From Streptococcus azizii (GTDB lineage Bacteria; Bacillota; Bacilli; Lactobacillales; Streptococcaceae), in NCBI RefSeq assembly GCF_001984715.1, contig NZ_MSPR01000008.1, positions 1 to 64,000 of the forward strand: a DNA stretch of 64,000 bases, read 5' to 3'. Shown here one piece after another: positions 19,628-27,427 of the stretch (position 1 is its first letter; every line of letters begins with the position of its first letter). The translations under genes and the position numbers were made by a program. Under the pieces are notes generated by a model. That model saw nothing but the letters and a program-made list of their open reading frames with translations. It did no database searches and was not told where the DNA came from.

Positions 19628-20791
19628 TCACACGATAAGATCTTCTTTTTCAATGAAGAAAATGGTCACCATCATCACTAGGGTTACAAGAAGTAAGCTA
19701 ATCACTAGCGGAACCCAGGAAGCCACAATAGAGTAGCTGTAGCCCAAGACAAGAGGTCCTACAGCTGCGATGAGATAACCTCCTGTCTGTACCATGCCCG
19801 ATAGACGCGCTGTTGCCTGACTATTACTGGTTTTGAGTGACAGCGATAACATCATGTATGGAAAGAGCGAGCTGACCGATACTCCCAATAGAAGGTGAAT
19901 GATAAGCCAGACCATAAAACTAGCTGGAGCAAACAAGATGAACACCAAGCCCATCACTGTTAAACTCGATAGGCCAATCATCATGATTGCCCGCTGCTCT
20001 TTCTTTAAACGGGATACAATGCCAGGAATTATCATTGACACAGGAATGCTGACCAAACTAAAAATTCCTGCTAAAAATCCTGCCTGTGCTTGTTCTAATC
20101 CTGCCGTTTGCGCCATAGTCGGAAGCCATGTCAGTTCCGTATAAAAAAGCAGGGACTGAAGGCCACTAAAGATGAGAAAAATAACCGCTGCCCTGTTCTT
20201 CCACAGCGATTGACTTGTAGTCGTCAAGATTAGTTCTTCTTGATGATGCTCTTTCATATTGGGCAACCAGCAAACAAAGGCTAGACCCACCAGACCTGTC
20301 ACCAAGATGGTGAAAAATTGCCAGGAACTAGCAGATACCACTGGAACAGCCACCATGGAGGCAAGCGTTGAAGTAAGCCCCATCACCGTAATATAAAGGG
20401 TAGTATACAGACCGATTTTCCGTGGAAAATTTGCCGCAACAATACTCGGTAACAGAACATTGATGACCGCAATGGTAGCACCAACCAAGATAGTACCCAA
20501 ATATAAAGAGGGCAGATTGAGGACTCGCAAGATTGACCCCAAAGCCATGACCAACAAAACGATCCCCATCAAGCGCTCCATGCCAATCCTCCTCGCCAGT
20601 TTAGGGGCTAGGGAAGAGCAAAGCGCAAACATCAGCAAGGGGATGGAGGTCAGAATACCCAAATCGCTCACTGGCACCCCAAAGCTATTTGCAATATCTG
20701 TTAGGATAGGAGGAATGGCAGTAATTGGCACACGCATGACTGCACCCAACATCACAACTCCTAGGGCAATAAATCTGGATTGTTTCTTCAT
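19628..20791 (-). CDS. Major facilitator superfamily transporter (CynX/NimT-like)
   Basis: I start at the ATG 20789-20791 because GAGGTG lies five bases upstream; a frame five residues longer exists. The 387-residue protein has about twelve hydrophobic segments and begins QSRFIALGVVMLGAVMRVPI, as in CynX/NimT-type carriers (cyanate, 2-nitroimidazole and related exporters). The substrate cannot be read from the sequence. It is a single gene facing the two-component system across a repeat-containing gap. The 278 bases downstream (19350-19627) hold two plus-strand terminators and no convincing gene. Confidence 0.85.
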   Translation of the reverse strand: MKKQSRFIALGVVMLGAVMRVPITAIPPILTDIANSFGVPVSDLGILTSIPLLMFALCSSLAPKLARRIGMERLMGIVLLVMALGSILRVLNLPSLYLGTILVGATIAVINVLLPSIVAANFPRKIGLYTTLYITVMGLTSTLASMVAVPVVSASSWQFFTILVTGLVGLAFVCWLPNMKEHHQEELILTTTSQSLWKNRAAVIFLIFSGLQSLLFYTELTWLPTMAQTAGLEQAQAGFLAGIFSLVSIPVSMIIPGIVSRLKKEQRAIMMIGLSSLTVMGLVFILFAPASFMVWLIIHLLLGVSVSSLFPYMMLSLSLKTSNSQATARLSGMVQTGGYLIAAVGPLVLGYSYSIVASWVPLVISLLLVTLVMMVTIFFIEKEDLIV

Positions 20792-20819
20792 ATACACCTC
20801 ATTCATACTGAACCATATT

Positions 20820-21178
20820 CAATAAAACCAATTCGTCTTATAGCTATAGCTGCCTTCCGTTCCTTCGAGCTTTTACGAACCTTGCATAGCCTAGTCTTAC
20901 ATTTTATATTTTTCGAGATTTCCCTTAAATCGTACGGACAGCAGCAAGTTCCTTTGAAATGTCATCCCTCATTTTGGGGTCTCAGTCTCAAAACTCCCGT
21001 TCCAGACAGCAACACAGTGATTGTCTGGAATACCACTAGGGCGGGAAATAGCTTTTAAAACTCGCTTGGTTCGCTTCAACAGTCTGGGAATAGACTGTTG
21101 AAGGTTGGAAATAGAACGAGTGGAACTCGTGTCAAACGCCCTTTGTATCTTAGTCTACTTTTGATTTTTATTGAGTAT
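20820..21178. repeat. Degenerate modular element joined to a BOX end
   Basis: The gap 20807-21291 has no convincing gene. At 21067-21150 one unit of the 57-bp family lies in inverse orientation (CAACAGTCTGGGAATAGACTGTTG then ACGAGTGGAACTCGT) and ends CGCCCTTTGTATCTTA. The BOX end CTACTTTTGATTTTTATTGA follows at once, up to about 21177. A CCAGACA/TGTCTGG hairpin lies near 21001-21027. The left part is not recognisable. Confidence 0.6.
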
Positions 21179-21291
21179 AAGATGGGGGTCGGTCAGGCAG
21201 TTTTTCTGAGAGGAGTCTGAGGAAAAATTTATTTTCTTTCCCATATTTATTTTGAGACGCTTCTTTCCTCATACTCAATAAAACCTTGCCC

Positions 21292-21331
21292 TAAAACAAA
21301 AGGTATAGAAAGCATTTTCTACACCTTTTGT
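21292..21331 (-). terminator. Terminator after the histidine kinase
   Basis: The minus strand has ACAAAAGGTGTAGAAA, loop ATGC, then TTTCTATACCTTTTGT followed by TTT. The stem is 16 bp with one wobble pair. Confidence 0.75.
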
Positions 21332-21376
21332 TGACACATTTTAAAGAGTGTGCGATTATCTAGGAAATGTGTATCC

Positions 21377-21505
21377 TTATTTCCTACCACATGACGTCCA
21401 CCCTTGATTCATGTCCTGTGCCACTCTCCTAGCATCAACATCCTCCGGCGGCATAGACCAATCATGTTGGTTGACGATCAAAAGAAAATACTGAACTGCA
21501 TCCAC
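21377..21505 (-). CDS. Possible 42-residue small protein overlapping the kinase 3' end
   Basis: A GTG at 21503-21505, preceded by AGGATAG, opens a frame of 42 codons. Translated, it runs MDAVQYFLLIVNQHDWSMPP, then EDVDARRVAQDMNQGWTSC and GRK, ending in TAA at 21377. It overlaps the histidine kinase by 28 bases in another frame and lies before the terminator at 21331. The composition (W, C, acidic-then-basic) looks protein-like rather than random, but I know no family. It could also be the relic tail of a lost gene. Confidence 0.35.
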   Translation of the reverse strand: MDAVQYFLLIVNQHDWSMPPEDVDARRVAQDMNQGWTSCGRK

Positions 21506-22833
21506 CTATCCTCAATCGCTTCAAACTGGTAGCTCAACTGATGTTGCTCTAAAATTTGTTGGACGATAAAGAGTCCTAATCCAGTGCCTCCATCCTTACG
21601 ACTGTGACTATAATCTGGTCGATAAAATGGTTGGAAAATCTTGTCAAGTTGCTCCTTGGTCAGGACTTTTTCAACCTCATTTTTAACGATGAGTTGCCTC
21701 CCTTTTAATTGAAGAACAATCTGTCCCCCTGCACGTGTGTAATGAAAGGCATTATCTAGGATATTTTTAATAACCTTGAGGAGGTAGGTCTTGTTTCCTT
21801 CAATCTCTAAGGGGGCTAATTGGACAGTGAAGTGGTAGCCTTGCACCTCAGCCAGAGTCTGGTAAAATTCGATTTCCTCCTGCAATGTATCAGACAGGGA
21901 GAAAGGCTGGGGCTTGTTTTCTATGGTCTCTATCTCCAATTTAGAGATAGATAAAATCGACTGAACCAGCTGTGACTGTTGTTCTAAAATGTCTCGACAC
22001 TTCTTTAGATACTTCTCTTTGTCTTTAAAATCACCAACCCCATAAATCATGCCATCGATAATCCCCATCATCCCTGCGATAGGGGTTTTTAATTCATGGG
22101 ACGTCATTCGCAGAAACTCAGCCTTACTCCGCTCACTCTCTGCTACCTTCTCGTTTTCAAGACGCAGGCTTTCCATATTGCGTAAGAGACTGGCATAGAG
22201 CGTATTGACATCTTGCGCGAGATCGGCAATTTCATCGTACCCCTCTACCTGACAAGTCACATCTGGGGATAGACTAACCATCTTTCGGGTTGTCTCAGAA
22301 ATCTGCTTGAGCCGCTTGGTCGAAACTCGGCTATAGACATAGGATACAGCAGTCCCTAGACACAGAAAAAAGATGAGAAAATATGGCGACAAACGGAGCA
22401 ATATCTGGCTTGCATCAGAGACGGGCTGTAACGAATACTCCCCCTCTAGGCTATAGATTTTCCCTTCCTTATCTTGAATTGTCTCGTGTAACTTCTCGAA
22501 CTCCACATTTTCTGATATAAAGGGTTTAACTTCTAATTTTATATCCGACTGAAGCCCCTCCACTCGAGGATAATAAATCATCCCTTCCTTGTCCGATAAA
22601 CTGAACCACATCCGTCCATTCTTTTTATCAAAACGCTCCAAAAGTTTTTCAATGTCAGAAATTGATTTGCCCTGAATACTGCTTGAGACATAGTTAAACT
22701 CCTCTTTCAACTCGGAAACTTTGACCGATTGATAATAGAGCGGCATCACGAAATACAAGGTGGTCAAAAGAGCTGTCACAATCAGAAAAATCAAGCTACT
22801 GGTCCAGAGAAAATGTCTTTTTGCAATCTTCAC
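21478..22833 (-). CDS. Membrane sensor histidine kinase
   Basis: The 451-residue protein has a transmembrane segment at about 9-33, an extracellular sensor domain of about 110 residues, and a second membrane segment at about 147-167. A HAMP-like linker follows, then the H-box MTSHELKTPIAG (H246) and an ATPase domain with the G-box DGGTGLGLFIVQQ. It overlaps the response regulator stop by four bases, so the pair is co-translated. Lying right behind an ABC exporter of the FtsX type, it resembles VncRS-like systems that sense envelope stress or peptides. The signal is not known. Confidence 0.92.
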   Translation of the reverse strand: MKIAKRHFLWTSSLIFLIVTALLTTLYFVMPLYYQSVKVSELKEEFNYVSSSIQGKSISDIEKLLERFDKKNGRMWFSLSDKEGMIYYPRVEGLQSDIKLEVKPFISENVEFEKLHETIQDKEGKIYSLEGEYSLQPVSDASQILLRLSPYFLIFFLCLGTAVSYVYSRVSTKRLKQISETTRKMVSLSPDVTCQVEGYDEIADLAQDVNTLYASLLRNMESLRLENEKVAESERSKAEFLRMTSHELKTPIAGMMGIIDGMIYGVGDFKDKEKYLKKCRDILEQQSQLVQSILSISKLEIETIENKPQPFSLSDTLQEEIEFYQTLAEVQGYHFTVQLAPLEIEGNKTYLLKVIKNILDNAFHYTRAGGQIVLQLKGRQLIVKNEVEKVLTKEQLDKIFQPFYRPDYSHSRKDGGTGLGLFIVQQILEQHQLSYQFEAIEDRWMQFSIFF

Positions 22834-23486
22834 TCTGGCTCTCTCCCTAGCTGATAGCCCATTCCGGTAATAGTGATCAGAGGAATCCCTGGTATTTTCT
22901 TACGGATATTTTTAATATGATTGTCCAAGACACGCGTATCCAGCTCACTATAGCCCCAAATGACATCCATGAGTTGATCACGTGTAACGAGATGGTATTT
23001 ACGTTTTGCAAGGGTTTCCAGCAACTCATATTCAGTCTTTGTGGGCGACATTTTTTGCCCTTTCCAATAGACCGTACGATCTTCTAGAGACACGCGCAGC
23101 TCATCTATCACAATCTCAGAATAGGTAACCGAACGACGCAAGATGTTTTCAATTCGTTTGATGAGGATCAGAGGTGAAAAAGGCTTGGTCACATAATCAC
23201 TAATCGAGTGGTTAAAACTCACTAATTGGGTATATTCATCATCCAAGGCTGTTAACATCATGACTGGAACTTGAGAACTTTTGCGAATTTCCTTTAAGAC
23301 ATCAAGGCCACTGACAGTCGGAAGCATGATGTCTAAAATGACTAGATCAAAATTCTCTTTTTCAAAGCACTCCAAAGCCTCTCCTCCATCCATCACAGAG
23401 ATTACTTGGTAGTCATGCTCCCTCAAAAATTCACAAATCACCTGGTTGATAGTCACATCATCTTCGACTACTAAAATCTTAGACAT
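22830..23486 (-). CDS. OmpR/PhoB-family response regulator
   Basis: The 218-residue regulator has a receiver domain (1-120) with acidic pocket E8-D9-D10, phosphorylation site D52 (LVILDIMLP) and switch lysine in DYVTKPFSP. The winged-helix DNA-binding domain (about 125-215) includes TKTEYELLETLAKRKYHLVT. It is partnered with the kinase that overlaps its 3' end. The promoter lies inside an 11-bp inverted repeat at 23521-23562, a candidate autoregulatory operator. The obvious target is the ABC exporter upstream. Confidence 0.93.
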   Translation of the reverse strand: MSKILVVEDDVTINQVICEFLREHDYQVISVMDGGEALECFEKENFDLVILDIMLPTVSGLDVLKEIRKSSQVPVMMLTALDDEYTQLVSFNHSISDYVTKPFSPLILIKRIENILRRSVTYSEIVIDELRVSLEDRTVYWKGQKMSPTKTEYELLETLAKRKYHLVTRDQLMDVIWGYSELDTRVLDNHIKNIRKKIPGIPLITITGMGYQLGREPE

Positions 23487-23520
23487 TATCTTCTCCTTTT
23501 CCTATCTAGTGTCTATTTTA

Positions 23521-23562
23521 AAAACTTCCCTCTTTATTATACACCAGTTCAAGGGAAGTTTT
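23521..23562 (-). promoter_or_regulatory. Promoter and candidate operator of the two-component genes
   Basis: AAAACTTCCCT (23521-23531) and AGGGAAGTTTT (23552-23562) are perfect 11-bp inverted repeats. They flank TATAAT on the minus strand (23536-23541). The arms cover the start site and the region between -10 and -35, as a repressor or autoregulator site would. A hairpin role in the mRNA leader is less likely because one arm is upstream of the start. Confidence 0.5.
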
Positions 23563-23629
23563 GCCGAATTGCCAAAAAAACAGATAAAGTACAGATACAG
23601 GACTTCCTTATGAAAGCAATTCAATACTA

Positions 23630-23792
23630 ATACTCAATAAAAATCAAAAGTAGACTAGCTTTCACAATTAAGAATTGTGAAAGGTTGGAAATGAGATTAG
23701 CACCGCTAATTTCCTTATAATCGAAGCCGAAGGTAGAACTAGCGTTCACCAAGGCAAGTTGACGAAGTATCCTTTTGATTTTTAAAGAGTAT
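23630..23792. repeat. Complete BOX-like element
   Basis: The 163-bp element begins ATACTCAATAAAAATCAAAAG and ends CTTTTGATTTTTAAAGAGTAT, so its ends are inverted. The inside includes the hairpin CTTTCACAATTAAGAATTGTGAAAG, written here only as CTTTCACAAT/ATTGTGAAAG, and AGATTAGCACCGCTAATTTC. The layout matches pneumococcal BOX (boxA and boxC ends around a variable middle). It separates the ABC genes from the two-component genes. Confidence 0.85.
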
Positions 23793-23869
23793 AACTCCCT
23801 CAAAACAAGGACGGCTACTCTACCATCAGCAGCATCTGCTCCTCTTTTAGCTTCCTAGTTTCCGTCTCC

Positions 23870-24496
23870 TCACGAACGAAATTGACCATTTCTAAGTGTT
23901 AGCTGAATGTCTGCCATGCTGCCCAAGTGCTTGCTATGGGTTACCATAATGACACATTTTTTATCCCTGTGAGCAATCGTTTTCAAATGCACTACAATCT
24001 CTATCGCAATCTCTTCATCCAAATTACCAGTCGGCTCATCTAGCAACATGATACTAGCTCCCGATACCAAGGAACGAGCAATGGCTACACGCTGCTGTTG
24101 CCCACCCGATAGTTGCAGAATATTGCGATGAATCTGCTCCTGAGATAACCCCAGATCAAGTAAGACCTTAGAATCTGCCTTTGGATTGACCAGACGGATA
24201 TTCTCTAGAGGAGTTAAATAATCCAGAAGGTTATAATTTTGAAAGACGAGAGAGACATGTTTCCTACGATAAGTCTGATAGCCAATCTCCCTCACATCCT
24301 TACCGTTGAATAAGAGTTGACCAGAAGTCGGCTGATCTAAGCCTGCTAAAAGAGACAATAAGGTGGTCTTTCCTGCACCTGAATGCCCGACAATGGAATA
24401 AAACCTTCCTTCTTCAAACTGATAATTCAAATTCTGAAAAATCTGCTGTCGGCTCATACCAGCGTAGGTGTAGGATAAATCTTTTATGACTAGCAT
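23870..24496 (-). CDS. ABC transporter ATP-binding protein (MacB/LolD-like)
   Basis: The 208-residue ATPase has Walker A GHSGAGKTT (37-45), signature LSGGQ (129-133) and Walker B/D-loop LLDEPTGNLD (151-160). The TYRRKHVSLVFQNYNLLDYLT stretch is typical of the MacB/LolD/Vex class that works with FtsX-type permeases. It is the last gene of the exporter operon, eleven bases after the second permease. Because that permease is broken, the ATPase may be left with only the first permease as partner. Confidence 0.93.
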   Translation of the reverse strand: MLVIKDLSYTYAGMSRQQIFQNLNYQFEEGRFYSIVGHSGAGKTTLLSLLAGLDQPTSGQLLFNGKDVREIGYQTYRRKHVSLVFQNYNLLDYLTPLENIRLVNPKADSKVLLDLGLSQEQIHRNILQLSGGQQQRVAIARSLVSGASIMLLDEPTGNLDEEIAIEIVVHLKTIAHRDKKCVIMVTHSKHLGSMADIQLTLRNGQFRS

Positions 24497-24507
24497 TCCG
24501 TCCCTCC

Positions 24508-25874
24508 TTATGAAATCTTATTTAACATATCTTTTGGTTTTAACAATAGCATCGGTAAGCTAGTAATGATAATATCGATGAGCATCAAACCTATACAAAT
24601 GGTCAACATGTTCACCAAATCTGTTGTCGTCACTGTTGCTTGGAACTGTTTGACCGTTTGCATAATCAGGTCTGGCTGGATATCTGCTCCCAGACTATAG
24701 CCACCTAGCTGCTTCAAAATATCGCCACAGACTGTTTTTGCGACAGAATCCACCGTCTGATTCGCAAAAAATTGTCCCAATCTCTGGCCAATGAAGCTGG
24801 CTACAGCGATGGCAGGTACTAATAAGATGGTATGTTCAACCATGTATTGGGCAAGGATACTCAGTTTGGACTTACCTAGATCTAAGAGCAGACCACTTTC
24901 TTTCTGGCGCCCATGAATGGCAAAGACTAAAAGAAGCACAAACAACACCGCACTCATCACAATGGTCACAATCACCAAGCGTTTGACCGTTTTTTGTAGC
25001 AGGTGAATGCTCCGATTATAGGACTGGAGGGCTGGATTTTGCTCTGTTAGCTGATATTTCTGCCAGTTGACGCTCGAAACACTCTGCTTGATTTTTGTGA
25101 TAAACGCCTTGGTATCGACAGATTTTTTCAAGGTATAGGTGACTTCACTATAGAGGTTTTCACCTTCTTATAACCATATAAATCACTCGCCAAAGAAGTA
25201 TCTGACAGCAAGGTATTGGATATTAACTCATCACTATAGTTCGGACGATTGAAGGTTTTCCCTTAAAAGATCCCCACAATCTCTGCAGAAATCGACATCT
25301 TATCCTGGCCGATATAGCGTAAGGGATCTCGCCCCAAGGTTACATAGTCTCCGACCTTTAGTTGATTGTGGGTGGCAAAATCTTCATGGACGACAACCTT
25401 GTACCGCTCTCCTTTATGAAGATGACGACCACTCTTTAGGGTCAACATCCCCGTTGCAAAACGGTTATCTTTTTGACTATCTGAGATTCCTTCGACATTG
25501 ACAGTCGTTTCAATTACAGGTTTTCGGTAGTCACCCTCAGCCGTTCCAATCGGAACAGGTTTTGCGTCTTGTAAATTAGAAAAAGAAGATACAGACGATA
25601 TATACCCCTCTACTTCTGGATAATTTCCAATTTCTTGCACTGCCTTTTCAGACAATTCTCCCGAACCATAGCCATCTCCAACCAGGAAATAGCTAGCGGA
25701 TAAGGTCACAGTTTGGGCGATATTGTCTTTCTCAACGACCCCCTTTGCCATAGAAGTTGATAAGGCTAGTACCGCCACTAAAAAACTAGCAACTGATGCA
25801 AAGAGGAAAAAAGTGACGAAATTTTTAGCTATTTTGCGTCTTACATAATAGATTGCACGAACGATAAATGACAT
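24508..25874 (-). pseudogene. FtsX-type ABC permease, broken by a stop codon and a frameshift
   Basis: The 5' part from the ATG at 25874 encodes a membrane segment and the extracellular MacB-like domain up to IVGIF, where TAA at 25263-25265 stops it. The same frame resumes as GKTFNRPNYSDELISNT, so the stop is a point change (TCA or similar to TAA). At about 25163-25175, in GGTTATAAGAAGG, one base is missing; the frame then continues GENLYSEVTYTLKK into the 207-residue C-terminal part with three membrane segments. Two independent lesions make loss of function likely. Rejoined, the protein would be about 455 residues. Confidence 0.85.
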
Positions 25875-25897
25875 GTTCCCTCCTTTTTCTGTTGTTT

Positions 25898-27163
25898 CTA
25901 TGACATCATGGAAAAGATTTTTTTGGGTGAATATTTCAGTAGAGCAAAGCAAGAAATCAATACCGCACCAACTGATAAAACAAGCACACTAGCTATTATA
26001 ACGAGACTATCCAATACTGTTATCCCGACAGGATGCCTCAATAGCTCTTTGAGCTGATAGGAATTGGCGGAGAATACTGCCGGTAAAAATTCACCATTAT
26101 CTACATTCTCATAGGTAGTCTTGAGTATATCCTGCATCAAACTCCCCCTCAGAGGAGCAAGCACGACACTTACCACGAAGAGGCCTAGCACCGAGGTGAG
26201 AAGGGCTAGAAGTAGCACCTCAATAACATACTGGAGTACAATCTCCAAACGACTGTTGCCAAGAGATTGTAAAATACCGATTTCTAGCTGTCGTCCTTTC
26301 ATCCATAGGTGGAGGAAACAAAGGAGGATAAGATGGCTCAAGATAAGGATACCTCCAATGACCATTTTTAAGAATTGTTGCTGATTTTTTAATGTTTTAA
26401 GCTGGGCTTGGATCATCGAATTCGGTTTTATCTGATAGGTTTGGTACAGCACTTCATCTGTCTGAAAAGCCATCTGAGACTGGAGCGCCATCGTCTTTGA
26501 CTCGGCATCCACCATCACGGTGTGATAGCCGACATTAGGGTTGACGCGCTCGATCGTTTCTGTGGTCGTTAAGAGATTATTCTCAAACGCATCACTCTCC
26601 TTGATGGCAAAAGGATGCTGCTTTGCTCTAAAAATACCCACTACCTCCACTCCAAGCTCCTGTCCATTTTTGGATCGAACAGTGATGGTATCTCCTACTG
26701 ATAGCTCATACTTATCCGCAACTGCCCGGCTTACCAGAGCCTGCCCGGCAGCAACAGTCAGATAGGACCCTGTCTCCAGCACAAATTGCTCCTCAAATAC
26801 CTGACTTTTTTCAAAAAAATCGTAATTAACCAAACTATAGGAACGGCTATTTTCAGACTGATCTATTGCAATCGCCACTTCTTCTGAAACCAAGGAACGA
26901 GTGAGGAGCTGATGTTCAGACATCACCTTCTCCAAGTCTAGTCGACTAGAAGTTGGAAGGGAGGCTAAACCTTCCTCAATCTTTGTCAGTAAGAACTGCT
27001 TATCTTGCTGGTCTGATAGGCGCTTTATATCCCCTTCAAGAGTGGTATTCAGTGCTATCAATACCCCCAGAGCCAGACTGATACAGACGAATAATCCTGT
27101 CAAAATAACACTTTTAATAGGATGTCGCTTCAGGTACAAGACTGCACGGGTAAACGAATTCAT
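25898..27163 (-). CDS. FtsX-type ABC transporter permease
   Basis: The 421-residue permease has an N-terminal membrane segment (about 17-38), an extracellular MacB periplasmic-core-like domain (about 45-255) and three C-terminal segments around 265-290, 312-340 and 382-410. It is the first gene of a permease-permease-ATPase operon. Such exporters move peptides, lipids or toxins or act as sensors for two-component systems. It is intact, unlike its partner at 24508-25874. It lies 24 bases upstream of that gene. Confidence 0.88.
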   Translation of the reverse strand: MNSFTRAVLYLKRHPIKSVILTGLFVCISLALGVLIALNTTLEGDIKRLSDQQDKQFLLTKIEEGLASLPTSSRLDLEKVMSEHQLLTRSLVSEEVAIAIDQSENSRSYSLVNYDFFEKSQVFEEQFVLETGSYLTVAAGQALVSRAVADKYELSVGDTITVRSKNGQELGVEVVGIFRAKQHPFAIKESDAFENNLLTTTETIERVNPNVGYHTVMVDAESKTMALQSQMAFQTDEVLYQTYQIKPNSMIQAQLKTLKNQQQFLKMVIGGILILSHLILLCFLHLWMKGRQLEIGILQSLGNSRLEIVLQYVIEVLLLALLTSVLGLFVVSVVLAPLRGSLMQDILKTTYENVDNGEFLPAVFSANSYQLKELLRHPVGITVLDSLVIIASVLVLSVGAVLISCFALLKYSPKKIFSMMS

Positions 27164-27380
27164 AGATTCTCCTTTACCAATAAGATTTTTTTAAGTTGCT
27201 GCTGGCTCACTCCTTTTACAAACCAACTATACATATCTTAGTTTCAGTATAGCAAACGTCTATCTTCTTTCTCTATCGGTCATCTATCATTTATCTATGT
27301 TTTCATCCTCTTTAAACATAACTTATTTACTATCTAGGACGGGATTCTTGAGTTTTTATACTCAAAGAAAATACTCTCCC
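27164..27380. other. Intergenic stretch between the ABC operon and the cell-wall protein
   Basis: The gap holds AAAGGAGA before the permease ATG and TATACT with poor -35 at about 27250, so a promoter is likely but not well defined. A short phrase TTATCTAGGACGGGATTCTTG (near 27330) recurs in altered form near 31300 and is a minor dispersed repeat. Confidence 0.4.
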
Positions 27381-27410
27381 AAAAAGGGATGAGCTTCTGT
27401 CTCATCCCTT
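27381..27410 (-). terminator. Terminator of the cell-wall anchored protein gene
   Basis: AAGGGATGAG, a seven-base loop, then CTCATCCCTT with a T-run on the minus strand, shortly after the stop codon. Confidence 0.85.
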
Positions 27411-27427
27411 CCCTATCCTTTGGTAGA

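Noticed and set aside
20780..21058. 92-residue plus-strand frame between the MFS gene and the kinase
   Set aside because: Overlaps the MFS start and a repeat region, and shows no family features.
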